DNA from: JALNZF01 sp964447405
GTDB lineage: Bacteria > Nitrospirota > UBA9217
Direction: 5' to 3'
Length of the DNA: 64,000 bases
Assembly: GCA_964447405.1 (NCBI GenBank)
Contig: CAYUSP010000004.1
Span: 248,001 to 312,000 of the forward strand
In this document: piece after piece, positions 15,284-22,425 of the stretch
How the letters are laid out: each line of letters begins with the position of its first letter
How positions within the stretch are numbered: the stretch's first letter is position 1
Notes under the pieces: generated by a model
The model's database searches: none
Told to the model about the DNA's origin: nothing
What the model saw: the letters and a program-made list of their open reading frames with translations, nothing else
Position numbers and translations under genes: made by a program

Positions 15284-16564
15284 CTACCAAAGTACAAGCA
15301 ACTGGGCTTCACCACCTCCTTCATTTTTCCAGAGCGAGGGGAACGAGTCCTTAAGGCAGATCACGTCTCCGGCGCCGACATTCTCTTCCCTGCCCCCGAT
15401 TGTCACGGAAAGATCGCCCTGCAGGATATAGATCAGTTCCTCCTCCTTGTGATAAAAAAAATGCCGGCTCACGACAGCCTCCGGCTGCATGACTACGATA
15501 CGCGCGGAAAGCTTGCCACCCGATGCCGCCTCATACACCTGTGCCTGGTCCTCTCGCACCGGAGGACGCGTAAATATCGTTTCTTTCCTGACAAGCCATG
15601 GCGCTGAAGGAGTGCCTTCGCTGAACTCCAGAAGCTGGCCCGCATTGATACCCAGGGCCTTGCAGAGCTGGAGATACGTGCTGAGCGATGGGCTCACCTG
15701 GCTGTTTTCGAGTTGCGATAGAAAACTCGGCGTCAGGCTGACCTTGTCGGCCAGTTCCTTCTGACTCATGCCGATCCGCGTCCGCTCTTCCTTCAATTTC
15801 GCGCCAATGTCCGAGGCGGGTTCCTTTTTTAGCGAAGAGATCGTGACCACGTCGCCGCGGACATCAAACTGGTGGGACTTGAATCCCTCCCGGTCCTGCC
15901 TGCCTTCCAGTTTCAGCGCCTTCAGGGAGAGGCTGTTTTTTCGCTTCGAAAGGTCAAGCACGACCTGGGTAATATGCCGGAGGTTTGCCTTGAACCGCGG
16001 GCTGTGGGCTTCCTTCTCCAGGATCCAGTATGCCACGGTGCCCAGGTCATAAAGTCTCGGGCACATGTAGGTGAAAAACCGGTGAGTAACATTCTCATCG
16101 CCCCATAGGTCCTGCATACCCGTGAGGCTGTCAAAAACGTAACGCGCCCCAGGCGCCAGTTTGTCCTCAATGGCGTTGAGCGTTTCCGTAAACCGCTCTA
16201 TGTCGCGGGGGTCCTCGATCCGGACCACCCCGTGATCGGGTTTTTCGTAAAATTTCAGAAAGGTATTGTCGTTCTTCCCCTTGCCCGAAGTAAAGCAGTC
16301 AACGAGCGTGAAATGTTCGGACGATAAAAGAGCCCGGAGATCGTTCAACACGGTTTGGGGAGACCGGTTGAAGCTCACATAGATCACCTTCTGGCTGTCC
16401 TGGAACGATCGTGATATGAAATTGCGGATGAATGCGCTGTACGCGGTCCCGGCCTCTATTTCCCATACGACATTGTCGCCGATGGAAAAACCGTCGATCA
16501 GGATATCGAGGCTGGAAACTCCTGAGGATATTTTATTGTTCGGTAAAGTACTGCCGTTTGTCAT
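15284..16564 (-). CDS. Regulator: RecA/KaiC-like domain without Walker A + XRE helix-turn-helix + cupin
   Basis: 426 aa from ATG 16564. Residues about 10-235 resemble RadA/KaiC-like ATPases (SSLDILIDGF, VIYVSFNRSP, ARYVFDSLTGMQDLWG). The expected GxxxxGK(T/S) loop is replaced by EIEAGTAYSAF, so nucleotide hydrolysis is doubtful. An XRE HTH follows (about 250-305: IGMSQKELADKVSLTPSFLSQLE), then a cupin (about 345-425: HKEEELIYILQGDLSVTIGG). XRE-cupin proteins sense small ligands; the N-terminal fusion is unusual. The shorter start is preferred because the predicted transcript starts near 16600, downstream of the upstream ATG at 16606. Downstream targets may include the GltB2-like genes. Confidence 0.82.
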   Translation of the reverse strand: MTNGSTLPNNKISSGVSSLDILIDGFSIGDNVVWEIEAGTAYSAFIRNFISRSFQDSQKVIYVSFNRSPQTVLNDLRALLSSEHFTLVDCFTSGKGKNDNTFLKFYEKPDHGVVRIEDPRDIERFTETLNAIEDKLAPGARYVFDSLTGMQDLWGDENVTHRFFTYMCPRLYDLGTVAYWILEKEAHSPRFKANLRHITQVVLDLSKRKNSLSLKALKLEGRQDREGFKSHQFDVRGDVVTISSLKKEPASDIGAKLKEERTRIGMSQKELADKVSLTPSFLSQLENSQVSPSLSTYLQLCKALGINAGQLLEFSEGTPSAPWLVRKETIFTRPPVREDQAQVYEAASGGKLSARIVVMQPEAVVSRHFFYHKEEELIYILQGDLSVTIGGREENVGAGDVICLKDSFPSLWKNEGGGEAQLLVLW

Positions 16565-16606
16565 GGGTCCTGAATGGCAATGGATTGCCGATGGCACGGA
16601 AGGCAT

Positions 16607-16635
16607 ATTGTTGCTTTTTTGCTTATTTCTGTCAA
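16607..16635 (-). promoter_or_regulatory. Sigma70-type promoter of the XRE-cupin regulator
   Basis: Minus strand -35 TTGACA (16635-16630, consensus), 17-nt spacer, -10 AACAAT (16612-16607). Predicted start near 16600 gives a leader of about 36 nt to ATG 16564. Confidence 0.55.
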
Positions 16636-16665
16636 GATTATTTTTCGGGCAAGTATCGCTTACTA

Positions 16666-16681
16666 TTGCATACTAATGCAA
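16666..16681. promoter_or_regulatory. Palindrome upstream of the regulator promoter (candidate operator)
   Basis: TTGCATACTAATGCAA, two 6-bp arms with a 4-nt centre, lies about 30 bp upstream of the -35 of the XRE-cupin gene. Its size and symmetry fit a dimeric HTH operator, perhaps autoregulatory. The rest of 16565-16884 (about 320 nt) holds no gene that I can support. Confidence 0.4.
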
Positions 16682-16884
16682 CAGAGGGTAGTGGTTATAT
16701 CTGGATTTTTGTGTCAAAGGAGATCCGAAAGAGTCGGCTCTAAAAAAGCGTTTTTCAGACCTGGAACATCACAAAGCGGTACTGGGAACGTGGTCCGCAC
16801 GAGAGGGGGGAATACCGTGGCATGCAAAGGGTGGGGAATAATTCGCGGGAAACGCTTTTCGCGCCTCCCGCGTGAGGAATAGCA

Positions 16885-17067
16885 TCAGGAAGAGTTCTTT
16901 TTGGTGTCTTTTTTCGGGGCACCACACGTTGGACATTCGTCGCTGCCGACAGGGCGTATGCATCCGTTCTTGCCGCCGGAGATGGTGAGTCCGAATGCTG
17001 AAAATTTAATGTCGCTCAACAACTGGGTCAGTTCAGCATCGCACCAGGTGCACTCCTTCATGATCAT
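16885..17067 (-). CDS. Small zinc-ribbon-like protein
   Basis: 60 aa. Two Cys pairs, CTWC (6-9) and CPTC (about 45-48), flank a short hydrophobic segment, consistent with a zinc ribbon. GGGAG lies about 9 nt upstream of ATG 17067 (a second ATG lies two codons later). It is 51 nt downstream of the DUF2892 gene and probably cotranscribed. Function unknown. Confidence 0.6.
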   Translation of the reverse strand: MIMKECTWCDAELTQLLSDIKFSAFGLTISGGKNGCIRPVGSDECPTCGAPKKDTKKNSS

Positions 17068-17118
17068 GCGACTGTCTCCCTCTGTACGGCAGCGAAATGG
17101 GGCCCGGAGGTCCCGTGC

Positions 17119-17310
17119 TTATTTGCAGCTCTTGCAGGTCGAGAAGCCGAAAAGCGCATAAGGCGGGCACCATCCGATGAGACCGGTCGCCAGCGGCACA
17201 ATGCCGAGATATGCCCACGGCGTCTGCGGACCCACAAATGCGAGAGAAAGAATTGCCGCCCCCGCGATGATCCTTATAATACGCTCCACTCCTCCAACAT
17301 TCTTCTTCAT
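17119..17310 (-). CDS. DUF2892 (YgaP-type) small membrane protein
   Basis: 63 aa. Starts KKNVGGVERIIRI and has two hydrophobic helices (about 13-30 and 33-52) with WCPPYALFGFSTCK at the end, the hallmark of DUF2892 proteins. These are often next to rhodanese or sulfide-responsive regulators; direct function unknown. GGAGGA lies about 8 nt before ATG 17310. A Crp/Fnr-like palindrome and -10 element lie upstream, and a Crp/Fnr regulator gene precedes it. Confidence 0.85.
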   Translation of the reverse strand: MKKNVGGVERIIRIIAGAAILSLAFVGPQTPWAYLGIVPLATGLIGWCPPYALFGFSTCKSCK

Positions 17311-17370
17311 TTCCAGTTCCTCCTTAAGAAATCGATATGATCAAGGCGCTCTGTGTGCCTTGTTGATACG

Positions 17371-17411
17371 ATCATACGGTATCGCATGAGGAAAGTCTGT
17401 GACTTAGTCAC
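17371..17411 (-). promoter_or_regulatory. Activator-type promoter with Crp/Fnr-like palindrome upstream of the DUF2892 gene
   Basis: Minus-strand -10 TATGAT (17376-17371) lacks a good -35. A 13-nt palindrome GTGACT-T-AGTCAC (17399-17411, written on the plus strand) is centred at 17405. With a start near 17364 the centre falls at about -41, the class II position for Crp/Fnr activators. The adjacent Crp/Fnr gene is the obvious candidate regulator. Confidence 0.5.
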
Positions 17412-17483
17412 CAAACAAATGATACCAGAAACAGCAGGCCCTGTGCAAGGTTAATAACGCAGCAATGAGGCTACTTCAGAACA

Positions 17484-18116
17484 TCACGCCTTCAAGAGCG
17501 TGATCGAGCTCCGCGAAAGACTGACCTGTTGCTTCCGTTCCAGGTCCTTCAACAGCCTGCTGATTACCTCCCGCGACGTTCCCAGGTCATTGGCGATCCG
17601 CTGGTGCGTGCTGTCCAGTCTGCCGTGGTCGGACTTCTCAATGAGGTATGCCATAAGCCGTTCGTCCATCCTGCCAAAGGCCACCTCCTCCACCAAGGCC
17701 ATGACCGTTGTCAACCGCTGGCTCAGGAGGGTAAAAACGAAGCTCCGCATTTCATCATGATTCCTGACCAGCCGGTGAAACGCCGCAGACTGCACGATCA
17801 GTATCGTCGTGTCCGCGGACGTTACCGCATTCGCTGGATAGGTCATGCCGGAAAGGATGCATGAAGCATTCAGGATGCACGTCTCGCCCGGACCGATCTC
17901 GTACAGGGTGATCTCACGGCCCGTCTCGCCGATCTTGAATACCCGGATCTCGCCGGACAGCACGAACGCAATACCCTGACAGGCGTCGCCTTCGGCATAC
18001 AGACGTGTGTTTTCCGGAACATGCTGTACGCGACCCGAGGAGAGCAATTCCTCGACTACAGCGCGGGAATCCTTCTTGAATGCCGGAAAGACCTTGAGGA
18101 AATCATCTGCCGTCAC
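17484..18116 (-). CDS. Crp/Fnr-family transcription regulator
   Basis: 210 aa from GTG 18116. Cyclic-nucleotide-binding-like beta barrel (about 10-125: RLYAEGDACQGIAFVLSGEIRVFK, split by a Gly turn), dimer helix, and C-terminal winged helix (RIANDLGTSREVISRLLKDLE). It lacks the N-terminal four-Cys Fe-S set of true Fnr, so the signal is unknown; Cys residues near 80-85 (CILNASC) could be redox- or ligand-sensitive. GAGGT lies 7 nt before the GTG, which follows the preceding gene's stop by 19 nt. Longer frames to 18317 would overlap that gene and are rejected. Confidence 0.82.
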   Translation of the reverse strand: MTADDFLKVFPAFKKDSRAVVEELLSSGRVQHVPENTRLYAEGDACQGIAFVLSGEIRVFKIGETGREITLYEIGPGETCILNASCILSGMTYPANAVTSADTTILIVQSAAFHRLVRNHDEMRSFVFTLLSQRLTTVMALVEEVAFGRMDERLMAYLIEKSDHGRLDSTHQRIANDLGTSREVISRLLKDLERKQQVSLSRSSITLLKA

Positions 18117-18135
18117 GTCAATTACCTCGCTTCGA

Positions 18136-20097
18136 TCATGGCTTCCCGCCGGATCGATATGCTGCAAAGCCGGATGCCTCGTGAATAGGTTCATAACATA
18201 CGCCATTGCAGCACGGAATAACCCGTCCTTTGTCCTCTCCATAGAGGATGGCCACGGGAACTGATCCTGATAAAGCACGCGCGGCGCGCGCAAGCTCGCT
18301 GTCCACAGGGGCTTCAATGGTCAATGTGAGCATCCGGAAGAACGCATCGAGCGCGCAGAAATACGCGCCTGCATGCACGGTCATGTCCCGCGCCTGTGCC
18401 ACGAATTCCTTGAGCGACTGTTCCGCCTTGTGCTGGTAGTCTTCCCTGCCAAGGATGCGGCCGAGTTTCAACAGCTGCATGATCGCAGACGCATTGGCGG
18501 ACGGATGGGGAACATCCTCGATCCTCTTGAGCCGCAATCCCAACACCTCGCCGGCAGTATCAAAAAAACCGCCCCGTCCGCTGTCATAGAACTGATCCAG
18601 ACAGCTCTGCATGAGAGCGTCTGCTGACTCTACATACTTCCTGTCTGCCGATGCTTCGTATGCCCCAATCAGCGCATCCACGAGATGGATATAGTCGTCC
18701 AGCAGCCCGGGTACGCCTTCCGTATGATACAGGTTCCCTTCAATGAGACGCTCCCGCAATATCCGTTCGAGACTCCTGACGGCAAAAGCCCTCACTTCAT
18801 CCTCGCCGAGCACGGCAAACGCATGGAACCAGGCGCTGATCAGCATGCCGTTCAGCGACGTATACAACGCGCGGTCAATGAACGGCTCCTGCCGTTGCCC
18901 TCGCTCTGATAGCAGCTTCGTATTGCCGCTGCGGATCAGCGTCAGGATATCGTCCATGCTCCTGCCGAAGCGCTCCGCGAGTTCCCGCCCTGCTCGTTCA
19001 ATGAAAAGGACCTTTTTCGCAGGGTCGTGGTGCATGCTTCCCCGGTCATGAAGATACAACAGAGAGAGGATGGGGTACTCTTCACTATCGAGCGTCCTTC
19101 GGAAGTCGTCCTCTGTCCAGGTAAAGTAGCCGCCCTCGTCATCGGGCGTCACGTCCGCATCCTGGCTCGCGTAGAAACCGCCAGTTGGGTCCGACAACAC
19201 TTCACGGGTAAAAGCGATAATGCCCAGCGCGACCCCACGATACTGTTCATCCCCGAATACAGCATAGCCATCGAGATAGTTTCTGAGCAGGCCCGCATTG
19301 TCATCAGCCATCTTCTCAAAATGCGGAACGATCCAGGCCTCATCAACGGAATAGCGGTGAAAACCTCCGCCCAGGTGGTCATGGAGGCCTCCGCGCGACA
19401 TGGCATCGAGCATGCCGATGGCGGCATTTCGTGCTGGAACTGCGCCGCCTCCGCTCACCCTGCGCAGGATGAATTCCAGGGCCCCAGGCATGGGGAACTT
19501 GGGCGCAGATCCAAATCCGCCGTTCTGCATGTCAACAAGCGCGAGCATGGCATGCTCCGCGTCTTCAAGCAGGGTTGGTCCGATGTCCCCTGGTGACGCC
19601 GCTTCGGGCCTGAGCGCATCCATGACCCGTGCCGCAAGATCCTCCGCCCTTTCCCGATTCGCCTGGTAGTAAGCGCTGACCTGAGTAAGCACCTTCCTGA
19701 ACCCCGGTCTGCCCTGCAGATCGTCGGGAGGGAAATAGGTCCCGCCAAAGAAGGGCTTCTTATCCGGCGTAAGAAAAACGCTCAGGGGCCAGCCGCTGCC
19801 TCCGCCCAGCGCCGCAACAACCTGCTGATACCTGCGGTCAATATCCGGCCGTTCATCGCGGTCGAGCTTGATGCTGACAAACCACTCGTTCATAAGCTCG
19901 GCAATCGCCTCATCCTCAAAGGACTCTTTTGCCATCACATGGCACCAGTGGCACCACACAGCGCCCGTGCTCAGGAAAACCGGTTTGCCCTCGGACCGCG
20001 CTCGTTCAAAGGCTTCATCGGACCAGGGATGCCAGTCGATCTTTTGATGTGAAGCGTGTTTGAGATATGCTGAGCGTTCGCTTGCGAGTCGGTTCAT
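18136..20097 (-). CDS. Thioredoxin-domain protein of the YyaL/SSP411 family (DUF255)
   Basis: 653 aa. Begins with the family pattern NRLASERSAYLKHA and a thioredoxin-like domain containing WCHWCHVM (Cys pair, about residue 50), then an (alpha/alpha)6 barrel-like region resembling glycan epimerases/hydrolases (GGLHDHLGGGFHRYSVDE, PHFEKMADDNA). Length and order match full-length YyaL/SPATA20 proteins. Biochemical role is not established. Start ATG 20097 fits the family N-terminus better than the longer frame. It probably forms an operon with the Crp gene downstream and the hypothetical gene 78 nt upstream. Confidence 0.88.
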   Translation of the reverse strand: MNRLASERSAYLKHASHQKIDWHPWSDEAFERARSEGKPVFLSTGAVWCHWCHVMAKESFEDEAIAELMNEWFVSIKLDRDERPDIDRRYQQVVAALGGGSGWPLSVFLTPDKKPFFGGTYFPPDDLQGRPGFRKVLTQVSAYYQANRERAEDLAARVMDALRPEAASPGDIGPTLLEDAEHAMLALVDMQNGGFGSAPKFPMPGALEFILRRVSGGGAVPARNAAIGMLDAMSRGGLHDHLGGGFHRYSVDEAWIVPHFEKMADDNAGLLRNYLDGYAVFGDEQYRGVALGIIAFTREVLSDPTGGFYASQDADVTPDDEGGYFTWTEDDFRRTLDSEEYPILSLLYLHDRGSMHHDPAKKVLFIERAGRELAERFGRSMDDILTLIRSGNTKLLSERGQRQEPFIDRALYTSLNGMLISAWFHAFAVLGEDEVRAFAVRSLERILRERLIEGNLYHTEGVPGLLDDYIHLVDALIGAYEASADRKYVESADALMQSCLDQFYDSGRGGFFDTAGEVLGLRLKRIEDVPHPSANASAIMQLLKLGRILGREDYQHKAEQSLKEFVAQARDMTVHAGAYFCALDAFFRMLTLTIEAPVDSELARAARALSGSVPVAILYGEDKGRVIPCCNGVCYEPIHEASGFAAYRSGGKP

Positions 20098-20175
20098 AGT
20101 TAACCACAGGGTCAAGTAGCACAGCAGCAAGGTATCTGTTTTCCTTGACCCTTGCTACCTGCCCCTTGCTACGCA

Positions 20176-20622
20176 CTAAAAGGTCTTCGGATCCTCCGGC
20201 GGAAGCGCATTGTCATCAAAGGGCAGGACTCCAAGCTGGGTCATGATAGACTCGATCGCGGTAAGCAGTGCGCGGTAATCGTACCCAGGAAGCTCTTCCT
20301 TTAGCGCCCTTTCCGTCAATCGGTCAAATGCAGAAAAATCGAATGTTCTGTCAAGCACGCCGGACCGTACGAGGAGCGCGTACTGCGTCTTCTCGCTATT
20401 CAGATCTTCACCATCGCGGATGTCGAGGCGTAAGCGGTTCGCGGGGTCTTCGATGAACGACCGCATCGCGCCTTCCAGCGCGTCATAGAGGGTTACAATG
20501 CCTGCCGCTGTCTTGCCCTGCTCGAGCCTCCGCCGTCCGCCCCGGAGATGAAGCCTCGCGCGCTGGAACGGGCCTTTGATCGGCCCCAGTTCGTGTTCAT
20601 TCATCAATCCGGCATGCGGCAT
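20176..20622 (-). CDS. Conserved-looking hypothetical protein, helical
   Basis: 148 aa, not recognised. Mostly alpha-helical and charged. A segment RRLEQGKTAAGIVTLYDALEG resembles HEPN-like substrate-binding helices, but no HEPN catalytic motif is present. GGAG lies about 10 nt before ATG 20622; a second ATG at 20604 is possible. It sits between the diguanylate cyclase and yyaL genes on the same strand. No function assigned. Confidence 0.6.
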   Translation of the reverse strand: MPHAGLMNEHELGPIKGPFQRARLHLRGGRRRLEQGKTAAGIVTLYDALEGAMRSFIEDPANRLRLDIRDGEDLNSEKTQYALLVRSGVLDRTFDFSAFDRLTERALKEELPGYDYRALLTAIESIMTQLGVLPFDDNALPPEDPKTF

Positions 20623-20672
20623 CGTGTAGTACTCCAGGATGCTATCACGCTTAGGAGGGACATGCAGTAATC

Positions 20673-21977
20673 TCAGACCGGGGAGAAAAACGCATATCCC
20701 CCCTTCCCGCTTTTCTTGATCCGGTACATTGCGGTATCGGCTTTCTGGAGAAGTGATTCCACATCATCACCATCATTCGGGAAAAGGCTGACCCCGATGC
20801 TTGCTCCGATGGTGCAGGTTTTCCCGTCTATCTGGAACGGGCTGGAGAGGGCCTGGACGATCTTTTCCGCGACAATTGCCGCGTCCGCGGAAGCGGTGAT
20901 CCTGCCGCAGATCCCGATGAACTCATCGCCTCCCATGCGGGCGACCGTATCCGCGTGCCTCGTGCATGCTTTCATCCGCTGTCCCGCCTCGACCAGCACC
21001 TTGTCACCGATCTCATGGCCGAAGTTATCGTTGATAGTCTTAAAATGGTCCAGGTCAATGAAAAGAAGCGCCAGGATATACTGGTTCCGCCTCGCAAAAG
21101 CGAGGAGTTGGGTCATGCGATCAAAGAACAGCGTGCGGTTCGGCAGACCGGTGAGCGTGTCGTACAAGGCCATGCGTTCCAGGCGCTCTTCGACCAGCTT
21201 ACGATCGGTAATGTCGCGGAAGATCGTCTGCACGGCAGGTTTACCCTGATAATTAAAGGAAACACCCGCGACCTCCACATCGATGACCTTTCCGTCGATC
21301 CTGATGAATTTTTCCTCGATCCAGGGGACGCTGCTGCGGTTCTCTTCCAGAAGATTGACGCGCTGATTGGCGATGCTCCGGTAATCGGGATGCACAAAAT
21401 CGATCGCAGGTTTCCCGAGGAGAGCATCCACGGACGATGCTCCCAGAAACCGGGCCGCGGCGGGATTCACGAAGACAAGCCGTCCCTCGGCATGGATGAC
21501 GATGCCATCAGGCGACAGTTCCACAAGCAGGCGGTACCGCTCCTCGCTGTCGCGCATTTTTTCCTGCATCTGCTGCCGTTCCTTGATGAGGTACTGCTTG
21601 TAGATCACCCGGTCGATGACCACCGGCATCAGTTCAAGATATTTCATCTCCACATCTTTGACGATATAATCCGATGCGCCGAGCTTCAACGCCTCGACCG
21701 CCACGTCCTCGCTGCCCTGGCCCGTGACCATGATCGTCGGGATCAGCAGCCCCTTTGACGAGAGAGCGCGGATGACGTCGATCCCGCCGAGGAAGGGCAT
21801 GTTGTAATCCACAAGGAGCAGATCGTAGCTTTCTGCTGCCAGCATCCGGAGGCCCTCCTCCCCGTCCGCGGCAGTGTCCACGGAAAACCCGCGGCGCTGG
21901 AGACTCTTCTGCAGCAAACGGGAAAGCCCTGGATCGTCCTCCATATAGAGTATACGCTTCAACGAGATATCAGCCAT
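20673..21977 (-). CDS. Response regulator-PAS-GGDEF diguanylate cyclase
   Basis: 434 aa. A receiver domain (about 5-120, phospho-Asp in LLLVDYNMP), PAS sensor (about 145-265) and GGDEF domain (about 270-434). The active-site motif is intact (MGGDEF, GGDEF at 349-353), and the inhibitory I-site R340-H-A-D343 is present at the standard distance, so it should make c-di-GMP with product inhibition. The ATG at 21977 overlaps the stop of the upstream Rcp1-type regulator by 8 nt, implying coupling. It is the likely output of the phosphorelay cassettes upstream; a tandem PilZ protein at 36647 could be a receptor. Confidence 0.92.
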   Translation of the reverse strand: MADISLKRILYMEDDPGLSRLLQKSLQRRGFSVDTAADGEEGLRMLAAESYDLLLVDYNMPFLGGIDVIRALSSKGLLIPTIMVTGQGSEDVAVEALKLGASDYIVKDVEMKYLELMPVVIDRVIYKQYLIKERQQMQEKMRDSEERYRLLVELSPDGIVIHAEGRLVFVNPAAARFLGASSVDALLGKPAIDFVHPDYRSIANQRVNLLEENRSSVPWIEEKFIRIDGKVIDVEVAGVSFNYQGKPAVQTIFRDITDRKLVEERLERMALYDTLTGLPNRTLFFDRMTQLLAFARRNQYILALLFIDLDHFKTINDNFGHEIGDKVLVEAGQRMKACTRHADTVARMGGDEFIGICGRITASADAAIVAEKIVQALSSPFQIDGKTCTIGASIGVSLFPNDGDDVESLLQKADTAMYRIKKSGKGGYAFFSPV

Positions 21978-22425
21978 GATTTGCCTGCACCTCCGGCACA
22001 CTGACGATCGTAATGAACATGCCGAGTTTCTGGATCGTATCCGCGAACTGTTCGTACTCGACCGGTTTTGTAATATAGAGACTGCATCCCTCCTCGTAGC
22101 ACTGAAAAACCTCCCGCGGATTATCGGTCGTGGTCAGGATCACGACGGGGATCAGCCGGGTCCGTGCGTCTCCTTTAAGCCGGCCGAGCACCTGGTGGCC
22201 GTCAAGCACCGGCAGGTTGAGGTCGAGCAGAACAAGCAAGGGAGGGGCCGCCCGGCCGCCCTGATCGCCAGCATGGTCGAACAGATAGGCTACGGCCGAA
22301 CCGCCATCCTCGATGGATACAATCTCATTCGTGATCCCGGCCCGGCGAAGGTTTTTCTCGATAAGGCGGGCGTGGCCCGGATCATCCTCCACCATCACAA
22401 TGGTCAGGGGTTGTTTATCGCTCAC
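21970..22425 (-). CDS. Single-domain response regulator (Rcp1 type)
   Basis: 151 aa, receiver domain only: acidic pair VEDDPGHARLIEKNLRRAG, phospho-Asp in LLDLNLPVLDG, conserved TTTD and ITKPVEY (Lys). The VEDDPGHA... plus LNLPVLDG pattern is typical of Rcp1-type regulators partnered with phytochrome-like or PAS kinases. ATGA overlap (22422-22425) with the upstream kinase and an 8-nt overlap with the downstream diguanylate cyclase place it as the relay link between them. Closely similar to the regulator at 25845. Confidence 0.92.
   Translation of the reverse strand: MSDKQPLTIVMVEDDPGHARLIEKNLRRAGITNEIVSIEDGGSAVAYLFDHAGDQGGRAAPPLLVLLDLNLPVLDGHQVLGRLKGDARTRLIPVVILTTTDNPREVFQCYEEGCSLYITKPVEYEQFADTIQKLGMFITIVSVPEVQANHG

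Noticed and set aside
15284..16606. Active KaiC-type ATPase
   Set aside because: The Walker A loop is absent, so ATPase activity is not supported.
17484..18317. Longer Crp/Fnr start at 18317
   Set aside because: It would overlap the yyaL-like gene by about 180 nt; GTG 18116 has a good ribosome site right after that gene.
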